DNA from: an uncultured Bacteroidales bacterium
Lineage (GTDB): Bacteria; Bacteroidota; Bacteroidia; Bacteroidales; UBA932
Assembly: GCA_947253655.1 (NCBI GenBank)
Contig: CAMYAE010000001.1
Coordinates: 62,001 to 126,000, forward strand
Direction of reading: 5' to 3'
Length of the DNA stretch: 64,000 nt
Made by a program: the position numbers and the translations under genes. The notes under the pieces are model-generated. The model did not search any database and had not been told where the DNA came from. It saw only the letters and a list, made by a program, of their open reading frames with translations. This document shows positions 9,968-17,712 of the stretch, in pieces; position 1 is the first letter of the stretch; every line of letters starts with the position of its first letter.

Positions 9968-9997
9968 ACGGGGTGTACCGAATTCGGTGCACCCCGT
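9968..9997 (+). terminator. Intrinsic terminator after groEL
   Basis: A 13-base-pair stem with one G-U pair (arms 9968-9980 and 9985-9997) and an AATT loop is followed by a T-rich run (TTTGTTTTCGTTT). Confidence 0.85.
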
Positions 9998-10058
9998 TTG
10001 TTTTCGTTTCACCCCCGAAGCGGTACTGTCGGCTGTGGGTCTTGCTCAAACGTTTTTC

Positions 10059-10099
10059 GCAGATTTCTCACTCGCTGACGCTCGTTCGAAATGACAAAA
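10059..10099. repeat. Dispersed intergenic repeat (copy A)
   Basis: GCAGATTTCTCACT followed by GTTCGAAATGACAAAA matches, in inverse orientation, the element at 63772-63799 near the other end of the window. This copy has about 8 extra bases in the middle. It resembles the REP-like repeats scattered in Bacteroidales intergenic spaces. Confidence 0.6.
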
Positions 10100-10108
10100 G
10101 AAAGCAGC

Positions 10109-11047
10109 CTACAGACTATTGAGACAGTCCTTTACGTTTGCCTCTATCGACCCGACAGAATATTCTCTGCGTTCAAACTTCTCCCCGGTAATATGCTCGT
10201 ACAACTCAATGTAGCGCTCAGTAATGCCATTCACCACCTCAGGAGTCATTTCAGGCACTTTCTGCCCCTCCCGCCCCTGAAAGCCGTTCTCCATGAGCCA
10301 CTCCCTCACAAACTCCTTTGAGAGTTGTTTCTGGCGCTCTCCTTTTGCAAGACGCTCCTCATACCCCTCGGCATAAAAATACCTTGAAGAATCCGGAGTG
10401 TGCACCTCATCCATAAGAATAATCCTACCGTCTTTCTTGCCGAACTCATATTTGGTGTCGACAAGTATAAGTCCTTGTTTTGCAGCTATTTCGCAACCTC
10501 TCTGATAAATTGCCTTCGTGTACTTCTCAAGCTGTTCGTAGTCTTCCTTTCCGACAAGCCCGCTTGCGATTATCTCCTCCTTGGAAATATCCTCATCGTG
10601 TCCCTCCATAGCTTTGGACGTAGGGGTTATTATCGGCTCCGGAAATTTCTGATTCTCGACCATTCCCTCAGGAAGCGGGACCCCGCACAATGTCCTCTTG
10701 CCGGCCTTGTACTCCCTCCATGCGTGACCGGTCAGATAGCCTCTGATAACCATTTCAACCATAAAAGGCTCGCATTTCAGACCCACGGTCACTGACGGAT
10801 CCGGCACTGCGATTTTCCAATTCGGGATTATATCCGAGGTCGCGTCAAGAAATTTGGCTGCTATCTGATTGAGTATTTGCCCTTTGTACGGAATACCCTC
10901 CGGCAACACTACATCGAATGCCGAAATCCTGTCGGTGACGACCATAACCAGATATTCGCCGTCAATGTCGTAGACATCGCGGACTTTACCGATATATTTC
11001 CCTTTCTGGCCTTTTAGAGAAAAATCGGTTTTTACGATTGCTTTCAT
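10109..11047 (-). CDS. purC: Phosphoribosylaminoimidazole-succinocarboxamide synthase
   Basis: 312 aa SAICAR synthetase, a cytosolic enzyme of de novo purine synthesis that condenses CAIR with aspartate using ATP. Recognisable segments are the N-terminal KGKYIGKVRDVYD, the TDRISAFD loop (about 38-45), the RGYLTGHAWREY region (about 104-115) and the DEVHTPDSSRY motif (about 210-220). It is the longer form common in Bacteroidota and eukaryotes. Just upstream lies a possible -7 element (TAATTTTG on the minus strand, 11078-11085), so it may be transcribed separately from mtgA. Confidence 0.97.
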   Translation of the reverse strand: MKAIVKTDFSLKGQKGKYIGKVRDVYDIDGEYLVMVVTDRISAFDVVLPEGIPYKGQILNQIAAKFLDATSDIIPNWKIAVPDPSVTVGLKCEPFMVEMVIRGYLTGHAWREYKAGKRTLCGVPLPEGMVENQKFPEPIITPTSKAMEGHDEDISKEEIIASGLVGKEDYEQLEKYTKAIYQRGCEIAAKQGLILVDTKYEFGKKDGRIILMDEVHTPDSSRYFYAEGYEERLAKGERQKQLSKEFVREWLMENGFQGREGQKVPEMTPEVVNGITERYIELYEHITGEKFERREYSVGSIEANVKDCLNSL

Positions 11048-11085
11048 TTTATTTTGGATAAAAAAGATTTCAATTCACAAAATTA

Positions 11086-11841
11086 CTATTTTCTCCTGTC
11101 TTTTGCAGAAAATTCTTCGGTTTTTTTGTGATATATCCATTCGGGATATGCTATATGTGTCTCCATAGCCTTAATTTTATTTGCCCGGACTATAACATAA
11201 TCCGACGGTGCAGCCGCATTCCTTTTCAAAGGCCTTGGCAGGCAGGCCGCGATCAGACAGGACTGCTGCCGGCTCAACTTATCGGCAGTGGTGCCGAAAA
11301 GCTCCCTTGCTGCTGCTTCCGCCCCATAGATGCCTCTTCCCATTTCAGCCACATTCAGATATACTTCCATAATGCGTCTTTTCCCCCATATAAACTCAAT
11401 CAAGACAGTGAAATAAGATTCAAAACCTTTGCGCACCCAAGACCTCTTGCTGCTGCAGAACACGTTTTTTGCCGTCTGCTGGGATATGGTGCTTCCTCCG
11501 CGTAATTTTTTCCCGGCCTTGTTGTTATGCCATGCTTTTTCTATCGCTTTCCAATTGAAACCGTTGTGTGTGGCGAACAAATCGTCCTCGCTTGCAATGA
11601 CGGCCCTTGCCATTTCAGGAGATATCCTGTCGTAGCCCCTCCAATGCTTATGGGTGCGGAAACTGTCATCATTGCGGAACTCTATGCTTCTCGAAATCAT
11701 TAGCGGCGTCACTACCACGGGGCACCATTTCAAAACTGTCACCCAAAGGAGGGTAACGGTCAGAAATGCAAGCGGCAACTTTATGAAGACCAACCTCCAA
11801 AGCCGGCCAAGAAGTGTCCTCTTTTTCTTTCTTCTATTCAT
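11086..11841 (-). CDS. mtgA: Monofunctional biosynthetic peptidoglycan transglycosylase
   Basis: 251 aa GT51 enzyme that polymerises lipid II glycan chains at the inner membrane without a transpeptidase domain. A basic N-terminus precedes one membrane helix (about residues 17-40). The catalytic motif ASEDDLFATHNGFNW (Glu about residue 84) and GGSTISQQTAKN follow. Its ATG overlaps the end of the upstream GNAT-like gene by 8 bases, so the two are probably translationally coupled. Length matches the MtgA family. Confidence 0.95.
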   Translation of the reverse strand: MNRRKKKRTLLGRLWRLVFIKLPLAFLTVTLLWVTVLKWCPVVVTPLMISRSIEFRNDDSFRTHKHWRGYDRISPEMARAVIASEDDLFATHNGFNWKAIEKAWHNNKAGKKLRGGSTISQQTAKNVFCSSKRSWVRKGFESYFTVLIEFIWGKRRIMEVYLNVAEMGRGIYGAEAAARELFGTTADKLSRQQSCLIAACLPRPLKRNAAAPSDYVIVRANKIKAMETHIAYPEWIYHKKTEEFSAKDRRK

Positions 11842-12316
11842 ATTCCACCAATTTCAGCCGGAACTTTCTGCTCGTCCCGCCGTTATCGAAAGTCTTGACC
11901 CCTTCTTCCTTAAATCCTAATTTCTTGTAGACCGAGCCGTCGGACCAAGAAGTGTCGGCATAGCTCATAATGTCGTCAGGCTTGACATCTTCTATGAAAG
12001 AATTCAGGATTTTGCCCATTCCTCCCAGCACTCTTGTCCCCGGAAGCGAGGCATAGCGTACCCATTCATAAGATCTTATGCTCCTCCCGTCTTTCTTCCA
12101 ACTACGTGCATTGGAAAACCCGGCGGCAGCAACCATTGTCCCGCTCGGAAACGGGGCATGCCCTTGCTTCAAGACAAATATGCCGTAATGGTACCTGCAT
12201 GCTGTGTATTTGAGGTTATGACAGGAATTTATGAAACCGGCCGCTTCATTTTTTCCAATCCTTTTCACAATGCAGTTCCTTGCGTAAATCCTTATGAATT
12301 CCTCCCCGTCTTTCAT
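11834..12316 (-). CDS. GNAT-like protein of unknown substrate
   Basis: 160 aa. I do not recognise a named family. The second half looks like a GNAT acyltransferase: VLGGMGKILNSF (about residues 95-106) resembles the acyl-CoA pyrophosphate loop, and SDGSVYKKLGFKEEG (about 123-138) resembles the closing NxxAxxLYEKLGF motif. Similar architecture occurs in phage and mobile-element GNAT-like proteins, but I cannot confirm kinship. The ATG at 12316 is the only in-frame start before an upstream stop at 12362-12364. It overlaps mtgA by 8 bases and is preceded by two very short frames on the same strand. Confidence 0.7.
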   Translation of the reverse strand: MKDGEEFIRIYARNCIVKRIGKNEAAGFINSCHNLKYTACRYHYGIFVLKQGHAPFPSGTMVAAAGFSNARSWKKDGRSIRSYEWVRYASLPGTRVLGGMGKILNSFIEDVKPDDIMSYADTSWSDGSVYKKLGFKEEGVKTFDNGGTSRKFRLKLVEYE

Positions 12317-12327
12317 TGCTGCCCGGT

Positions 12328-12402
12328 CTATTGTCCTTTCGAAGGGTCCTTGCGTTTCCCATTATTCGAGTTGTCAAGCCATTGCTTCGGCCTCATCCTC
12401 AT
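12328..12402 (-). CDS. Possible 24-codon micro-ORF
   Basis: An ATG at 12402 opens a 24-codon frame that starts MRMRPKQW and ends DPSKGQ before TAG at 12328. It overlaps the tail of another short frame (stop at 12374-12376) and ends 11 bases before the GNAT-like gene. It is highly basic. Only order and overlap support it, and it could be the frameshifted end of the neighbouring short frame. Confidence 0.25.
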   Translation of the reverse strand: MRMRPKQWLDNSNNGKRKDPSKGQ

Positions 12403-12565
12403 CTATGTCATGCCCCTCTTTGACATTGAAATCGATATAGAGATTTCTTGCGTCATACACCTGTTTGTATCCCACATAGCCGATATTCTCATCCGGCAAC
12501 CTTAGGAATGGACAAGTGCTGAACTTCCTCCCGCATGTTTTGTCAATGAATATTCCCGAAATATT
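12374..12565 (-). other. Open frame of 63 codons without an ATG, cysteine pair
   Basis: The frame between stop codons reads through TCGRKFSTCP, a zinc-knuckle-like cysteine pair, then NIGYVGYKQVYDARNLY, and ends in an acidic stretch (DIDEDEAEAMA). It has no ATG, only ATT/ATA or internal TTG/GTG candidates. It overlaps the end of the dihydroorotate-dehydrogenase-like gene. Codon content looks protein-like. It is either a small gene with a rare start or a remnant. Confidence 0.3.
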
Positions 12566-13520
12566 TCATGAATTGTGTGCGAAGCAGGCGGTCGGCATGC
12601 TCCGGGTCAGAGGCATTTAGCTTTCCGATATAGGACGCTATGTCCTTGAAGCCTTTGCACGACTGCCACTTTTCCAATTCGGCAACGGCATTCCCAATCC
12701 ACTGTGCTCCGTTCTTGATTATGGCACTTGCCACCTCCACAGCACTTGCACCGCTAAGTATGGCTTTTGCGATGCCTTTCCAATCCTGAATACCGCCGGA
12801 CACTGCGACAGGCAGCCTTGGCACGGCGGCTGAGATTATCCCGGCCCATCTTATTGGCATAGACAGGTCGGCCTCGTTTGTGAATGGGTTGGAAAGGGTG
12901 AATTGCAGCTTTTCCACATCAATATCGGTAGGGTAGAAGCGGTTGAAAAGCACAACCCCTTTTGCTCCAAGAGCATAGAGCCTATACGCAAGATTTACGG
13001 GGTTTGACAGATTGGAGCCGAGCTTTACTATCACCGGTATTCCCGTCGCCCGGCAGACCTGTTTCACTATACTCTCGTGAAGCCTTTCAAAATCCCCGTC
13101 CTTGTATTCCTTAGACGTGCAAAGGCTCATTACGTTGAGTTCTAAGGCATCGGCCCCCGCTTCTTCAATCATTTTGGAATATTCTATCCATTTGCCGTCG
13201 GTATGGCAGGCGATTGAGGCTATTATCGGTATGGAGCACTGTGATTTGGCCTCCCTTATGGTTTCGCAATAATCTTCTGTCAGCTTTGAGTCTATCGAGT
13301 TGAACACATAGTCATACGCTTCCGGGTGCTCTGTCAGGTCTCCTGCCTGCGAGGCTTCCCGTATTATGCTTTCTTCAAAAAGGGATTTAAGGACAACGGC
13401 CCCTGCCCCTGCCTTGTCGAATTCTACTATATTGGCCACAGAAGCGGTCTTGCTGCTGCTGCCCACAATTATCGGGCATCTGAGCGATAGTCCTGCGAAA
13501 GAGGTTTTAGCGCTTGTCAT
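12543..13520 (-). CDS. Dihydroorotate dehydrogenase-like flavoprotein
   Basis: 325 aa TIM-barrel FMN protein of the DHOD-like group. It starts TSFAGLSLRCPIIVGSS, with ADALELNVMSLC (about residue 125), GIPVIVKLG (about 165) and PVAVSGGIQDW (about 242) as phosphate- and FMN-contacting strands. Homologues are annotated as PyrD-like proteins of uncertain substrate, so uracil synthesis is not assured. I placed the start at the ATG of MTSAKTSF (13520), not at the ATG at 13670: the extra 50 residues lack family resemblance and would overlap the divergent umuD-like gene. A -7-like TATATTTG (minus strand, 13548-13555) lies upstream. Confidence 0.85.
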   Translation of the reverse strand: MTSAKTSFAGLSLRCPIIVGSSSKTASVANIVEFDKAGAGAVVLKSLFEESIIREASQAGDLTEHPEAYDYVFNSIDSKLTEDYCETIREAKSQCSIPIIASIACHTDGKWIEYSKMIEEAGADALELNVMSLCTSKEYKDGDFERLHESIVKQVCRATGIPVIVKLGSNLSNPVNLAYRLYALGAKGVVLFNRFYPTDIDVEKLQFTLSNPFTNEADLSMPIRWAGIISAAVPRLPVAVSGGIQDWKGIAKAILSGASAVEVASAIIKNGAQWIGNAVAELEKWQSCKGFKDIASYIGKLNASDPEHADRLLRTQFMKYFGNIH

Positions 13521-13585
13521 AAGATTGTAATTTAATATCCACGAATACAAATATAATCCAATGATTTCATATTCCCTATAATGAT

Positions 13586-13617
13586 TTTGGAAAAGAGCCG
13601 GAAAGGCTATATTTTTG
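13586..13617 (+). promoter_or_regulatory. Consensus housekeeping promoter of umuDC
   Basis: TTTG at 13586-13589, a 20-base spacer, then TATTTTTG at 13610-13617 match the Bacteroidota -33/-7 consensus. Transcription should start near 13624, leaving only about 13 leader bases before the umuD-like ATG. No classical E. coli LexA box is present. Confidence 0.75.
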
Positions 13618-13636
13618 GATCTGAAACCGAAGGACG

Positions 13637-14095
13637 ATGAGCAACGATAAAGACAACCTTGAGAACGCAAAAAGTCATCACGGCTTTTCTTGGCAGTCTC
13701 TTGATTATTTGGACAATGTCATAGACCTGAACAAGGAATTGGTCAGGCATCCTGCAGCGACTTTTTACGCAAGGGTCAAGGGAACTGCATTGGAGGAGGC
13801 AGGTCTCTCCGACGAAGATGTCGTTGTCATTGACAAGTCCATAGAGCCGGCTGAAGGCGATATTGTCCTTTGTTTCATAGACGGAGAATTTGTTGCCCGG
13901 AAGCTGACTTTCAAGGCTCCGGAATCCGATGTCACGATAAGGCTTCCTAAGCAGCCGGTATCCTATAATGTCCTTAATAACAAGAACTTCTGGCTATTGC
14001 CGTTGAACAATGGCCGGAAACCGATATTCGTATCGGACGGCAACGACTTCACCCTCTGGGGCGTGATTACCTATATCATAAAAAAGGTCAGATGA
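13637..14095 (+). CDS. UmuD-like protein lacking the Ser/Lys catalytic dyad
   Basis: 152 aa member of the LexA/UmuD S24 fold, placed directly before umuC. It aligns with UmuD along its length: DNVIDLNKELVRHPAATFY, then GLSDEDVVVIDKSIEP, EGDIVLCFIDGEFVARKL and the C-terminal YIIKKVR. The catalytic serine of the GDSM motif is Ala51 here (GTAL), and the residue matching the catalytic lysine (E. coli K97) is Arg88. The Cys-Gly cleavage site is His-Gly (15-16), with a short N-terminus before it. Self-cleavage therefore looks impossible. It may act as a constitutive UmuD'-like partner or an inhibitor. The fold assignment is sound; the functional reading is inference. Confidence 0.88.
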   Translation: MSNDKDNLENAKSHHGFSWQSLDYLDNVIDLNKELVRHPAATFYARVKGTALEEAGLSDEDVVVIDKSIEPAEGDIVLCFIDGEFVARKLTFKAPESDVTIRLPKQPVSYNVLNNKNFWLLPLNNGRKPIFVSDGNDFTLWGVITYIIKKVR

Positions 14096-14149
14096 CTTGC
14101 CGGGAAATCAATCCAATATATACACAAAAAAGTCATTAAATAAAATATT

Positions 14150-15415
14150 ATGTACGCCCTGGCGGATTGCAATAATTTTTTCGTTTCTTGTGAGAGAGCC
14201 TTTCAGCCTATGCTTGAGGGGATGCCTGTGGTAGTGCTATCAAATAATGACGGCTGTGTGGTGGCAAGAAGTAACGAGAGCAAGCGGCTCGGCATCAAAA
14301 TGGGCACTCCGTTCTTTCGGCTGAAGCCAATGGTCGAGGTCGGCAGGTTGATTGTCAGGTCTTCAAATTATAATCTGTACGGCGATATGTCTTCGAGGGT
14401 TATGTCCATATTGGCGTCGGCAGCTCCTAAAATTGAGGTATATTCGATAGATGAGGCATATATGATATTGGACGGCATGGATGAGGATAAGGCCTTGGAA
14501 CTATGCCGAGGCCTTGTCTATAAAGTCAGGAAATGGACAGGGATACCTATCAGCATCGGCATTGCACCTACAAAGACCCTCGCGAAAATCGCAAACCATT
14601 TCGCAAAGCGTTATCCTGCCTACAAAGGGGTGTGCAGGATAATCACGGAAGCACAAAGAATTAAGGCTCTTTCTCTCACACCTGTTGCCGACGTATGGGG
14701 TATAGGCAGGAAAATGGCCCCGAAACTCGAAAGGGCAGGAGTCAAAACGGCTATGGATCTTGCTTCCAGACCCGGTGTCTGGGTCGATGGTATTATGGGC
14801 ATTGGGGGTGTCCGTACCTGGAGGGAATTGCAGGGGCAGGAGGCTATAAAAGACGAGGGGAGGGAACACCGGCAGTCGATATGTACTTCCCGGTCTTTCG
14901 CCGAAATGATTTCGGACGAGCAGGAATTGTCGCTTCGCATATCTGATTTTGCCGCCATGTGCTCGAAAAAGCTGAGAAATGAGCACTCGGCAGCATATTG
15001 CGTCAGCGTGTTTATCAGGACAAATACGTTCCGCAATGACCTGCCTCAATATTATCCCGAAGCGGCAATTCGTCTGCCCGTGGCGGCCAACAGTGCTTCT
15101 GAGATAGTCAGTGCGGCCTTGAAGGCTTTCAAACTTATATATAGACCGGAGTATCAATATAAACGGGCAGGAGTAGTCGTCTATGAAACAGTCGATGCCG
15201 CAGATATTGAAACGACACTTTTCGGGTATGACGAAGAGTATAGAATTAAAAACGACCGGATTTCCGCATTGATGGACAAGTTCAACACCTCCGAGAATAA
15301 TTTGCTCCGGCTTGCTTCACAGCGTCCCGGACATTACTCGGAGGGTATAAGAAGAGAGTATTGCTCGCCCCTTTTCACTACAAAGTGGAGCGAATTGATT
15401 GAAATCAAAGATTAA
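14150..15415 (+). CDS. umuC: DNA polymerase V catalytic subunit UmuC (Y family)
   Basis: 421 aa translesion polymerase. The N-terminal palm has YALADCNNFFVSCE with the first metal aspartate, and EVYSIDEAY (about residues 98-106) holds the catalytic Asp-Glu pair. SIGIAPTKTLAKIANHFAK and the helix-hairpin-helix region VWGIGRKMAPKL follow, then the little finger and the UmuC C-terminal domain. All catalytic residues look intact, in contrast to the UmuD-like partner 54 bases upstream. The two genes share one promoter. The gene ends 4 bases inside the convergent GDPD gene. Confidence 0.96.
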   Translation: MYALADCNNFFVSCERAFQPMLEGMPVVVLSNNDGCVVARSNESKRLGIKMGTPFFRLKPMVEVGRLIVRSSNYNLYGDMSSRVMSILASAAPKIEVYSIDEAYMILDGMDEDKALELCRGLVYKVRKWTGIPISIGIAPTKTLAKIANHFAKRYPAYKGVCRIITEAQRIKALSLTPVADVWGIGRKMAPKLERAGVKTAMDLASRPGVWVDGIMGIGGVRTWRELQGQEAIKDEGREHRQSICTSRSFAEMISDEQELSLRISDFAAMCSKKLRNEHSAAYCVSVFIRTNTFRNDLPQYYPEAAIRLPVAANSASEIVSAALKAFKLIYRPEYQYKRAGVVVYETVDAADIETTLFGYDEEYRIKNDRISALMDKFNTSENNLLRLASQRPGHYSEGIRREYCSPLFTTKWSELIEIKD

Positions 15416-16254
15416 TTACAACAGCATCTATGGTCACTGCAATTGTCCTTGACGATTACATTTTCACGTTTTCCTAAAAGCTCCCTTGCGAGCAGGGGCT
15501 CATTGGTTGTAATGCTATCCACACCCAAATCAATGCATTTTTGAATGTCTTCTTTTTTGTTCACCGTCCACACATTTACGCTCATTCCGAGTTCATGTGC
15601 CCTTTCAATCCATTCAGGTTTTTTGAAAAGAGTTGAATATACATAATCCAAACCGTTAATGCCCTTGGCTTTAAGCTCGTCGGGGCTGAGGTTTCCGAGA
15701 AGGTATTGGTTGGTGAATTCCGGAGCATTGGCGGCAATATATTCGCATGAATGTATTGAAAATGATATGAACATCACTCTGTCAGGCGAAAACAAGCCGT
15801 TCTCTTTCAACTCCCTGATGCTTTTTTCGGCCAATAATTCATCCCTCTCTTTGCTTCCCTGGACTTTGAGCTCCAGTACCAATTTTGTGGTCTCGCTCTT
15901 CTTGACTTGCATTAGATAGTCGTGAAGTGTCGGAATGCTTTCTCCGTTCTTCAACTTCATGTCCTTGAATGCGGAGAACGGGTTTTTATGTATTTCTACA
16001 TTATTTATGGTCTCGTCGTGATTGACGATAATAACATTATCGCTTGTCAAATGCACATCCACTTCGCTGCCCCAAAATCCGTTGTTCTGGGCTTCCCTGA
16101 GTGATGCAATAGAATTTTCAGCATATCCTGCAGCCTCGCATTTCCAGAAACCTCTGTGTGCAACTATGTTTATATTATGATTTTGAGCCTGTAAATTCAG
16201 GCTTGCGGATATGACGATAGCCGCTGACAGCAAAAGTTTTAAAGAATTGTTCAT
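15412..16254 (-). CDS. Exported glycerophosphodiester phosphodiesterase family protein
   Basis: 280 aa. A Sec signal peptide (about residues 1-23, cut after LNLQA) places it outside the cytoplasm. The GDPD catalytic elements are visible: VAHRGFW (His/Arg), the Glu/Asp pair in GSEVDVHLT and the second His in IIVNHDET. It probably hydrolyses glycerophosphodiesters from lipid head groups. The C-terminus is odd: the last residues are DNCSDHRCCCN, with four cysteines in eight residues. A -7-like TATTTTTG (minus strand, 16288-16295) lies upstream. Confidence 0.88.
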   Translation of the reverse strand: MNNSLKLLLSAAIVISASLNLQAQNHNINIVAHRGFWKCEAAGYAENSIASLREAQNNGFWGSEVDVHLTSDNVIIVNHDETINNVEIHKNPFSAFKDMKLKNGESIPTLHDYLMQVKKSETTKLVLELKVQGSKERDELLAEKSIRELKENGLFSPDRVMFISFSIHSCEYIAANAPEFTNQYLLGNLSPDELKAKGINGLDYVYSTLFKKPEWIERAHELGMSVNVWTVNKKEDIQKCIDLGVDSITTNEPLLARELLGKRENVIVKDNCSDHRCCCN

Positions 16255-16331
16255 AATTATTGGTTTTATGTTTTAATTTTATGAATGCAAAAATAATGCA
16301 GAATCTTTAATAAAGCGTCTGAAATTTTCAG

Positions 16332-16339
16332 TAAATTTG
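16332..16339 (+). promoter_or_regulatory. Putative -7 element of pgi
   Basis: TAAATTTG fits TAnnTTTG and lies 36 bases before the pgi start. No convincing -33 element is seen. Confidence 0.4.
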
Positions 16340-16374
16340 TAAAATAGTTATAATATAGACAGTAATATTGAGAT

Positions 16375-17712
16375 ATGGTAAAAGTTAATCTGGAGGGCTG
16401 CAATTCTTTTGTGAATGCTGCAGAGTACAAGAATTATTTTGAAAATGCTTTGAAAGCCTTTGATGTGCTGGAAAGCGGTGAGGGGGCCGGCAATGATTTC
16501 CTCGGCTGGTTGCACCTTCCGTCTGAGACACCGGAATCCCTTATTGCCGAGTGCGAGGCCGTCCGTGACGAATGGAATGCCAAAGGCATTGACCTTGTTG
16601 TGGCTATCGGTATCGGAGGTTCCTATCTCGGAGCCCGTTGTGCAATCGAGGCTCTGTCACATAATTTTGCAAAAATGCTTTCCGGCAAGAAATCGGCTCC
16701 GGAAGTGGTATTTGCCGGCAACAACCTTTCGGAAGAATATCTGAGTGAATTGATTGATCTTATGCAGCAGCGAAATACGGCTTGCATAGTGATTTCCAAG
16801 TCAGGCACTACTACCGAGCCTGCCGTCGCATTCAGAATAGTTAAAGAATATATCGAGAAAAATTATAAGGATGCCGCCGAACGTATTGTGGCAATCACTG
16901 ATGCCGAAAAAGGAGCATTGAAGACTCTTGCCACTCAGGAGGGGTACCGGACATTTGTAGTTCCAGACAATGTGGGCGGCCGTTTTTCAGTGCTGACCCC
17001 TGTCGGCCTACTCCCGATAGCAGTAGCCGGCTTTGATATCCGGGCCATGCTTAAAGGGGCAGAGGAGGCGGAAAAGTCGCTTGCCGTAAAAGGCGAGGAC
17101 AATCCGGCCATACAGTATGCGGCAATGAGAAATCTCCTTTATGCCAAACACGGCAAGTCCATCGAAATAATGGTTACCTACAATCCTAAGTTCCAATATC
17201 TCGGAGAATGGTGGAAGCAACTCTACGGTGAATCGGAGGGCAAGGACGGAAAGGGAATTTTCCCAGCATCAGTAAACAATACCGCAGATCTCCATTCAAT
17301 GGGTCAGTTCATTCAGGAAGGCAGCAGGATAATGTTCGAAACGGTTGTTAATATCGAAAAAAGCAACCGTTGCGTTGTCATTGGGTCCGACGCTCAGAAT
17401 CTTGACAAGCTGAATTATCTTGCCGGCAAGCATGTCGAGCATTGCAACGCCATGGCTCAGCTCGGTACAAAACTGGCGCATATTGACGGAGGCGTGCCTC
17501 AGCTTGAGGTCAGCATAGAAAGGATAAACGAGTTCAACCTCGGAAGCCTTTTCTATTTCTTCGAGTTTGCCTGCGGTGTGAGCGGCTACACGTTAAGGGT
17601 AAATCCGTTCAACCAGCCCGGTGTTGAGGCTTACAAGAAAAACATGTTCGCACTGTTGAACAAACCCGGATTTGAAGAGGAGAGCAAGGCTATTGCCGAA
17701 AGGTTGAAGTAG
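16375..17712 (+). CDS. pgi: Glucose-6-phosphate isomerase
   Basis: 445 aa cytosolic enzyme that interconverts glucose-6-phosphate and fructose-6-phosphate. The sugar-phosphate-binding SIS folds are clear: VVAIGIGGSYLGARCAIEAL (about residues 75-94), IVISKSGTTTEP (about 138-149) and the GGRFSVLTPVGLLP signature (about 202-215). The length is that of the short bacterial form. The last 23 bases overlap the convergent lipoprotein gene, so the two 3' ends share DNA. Confidence 0.98.
   Translation: MVKVNLEGCNSFVNAAEYKNYFENALKAFDVLESGEGAGNDFLGWLHLPSETPESLIAECEAVRDEWNAKGIDLVVAIGIGGSYLGARCAIEALSHNFAKMLSGKKSAPEVVFAGNNLSEEYLSELIDLMQQRNTACIVISKSGTTTEPAVAFRIVKEYIEKNYKDAAERIVAITDAEKGALKTLATQEGYRTFVVPDNVGGRFSVLTPVGLLPIAVAGFDIRAMLKGAEEAEKSLAVKGEDNPAIQYAAMRNLLYAKHGKSIEIMVTYNPKFQYLGEWWKQLYGESEGKDGKGIFPASVNNTADLHSMGQFIQEGSRIMFETVVNIEKSNRCVVIGSDAQNLDKLNYLAGKHVEHCNAMAQLGTKLAHIDGGVPQLEVSIERINEFNLGSLFYFFEFACGVSGYTLRVNPFNQPGVEAYKKNMFALLNKPGFEEESKAIAERLK

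Noticed and set aside
13586..13636. E. coli-type LexA box before umuDC
   Set aside because: No CTG-N10-CAG palindrome is visible; only a housekeeping-type promoter is seen.
13521..13670. N-terminal extension of the DHOD-like protein to an ATG at 13670
   Set aside because: The extra residues lack family resemblance and would overlap the umuD-like gene and its promoter on the other strand.
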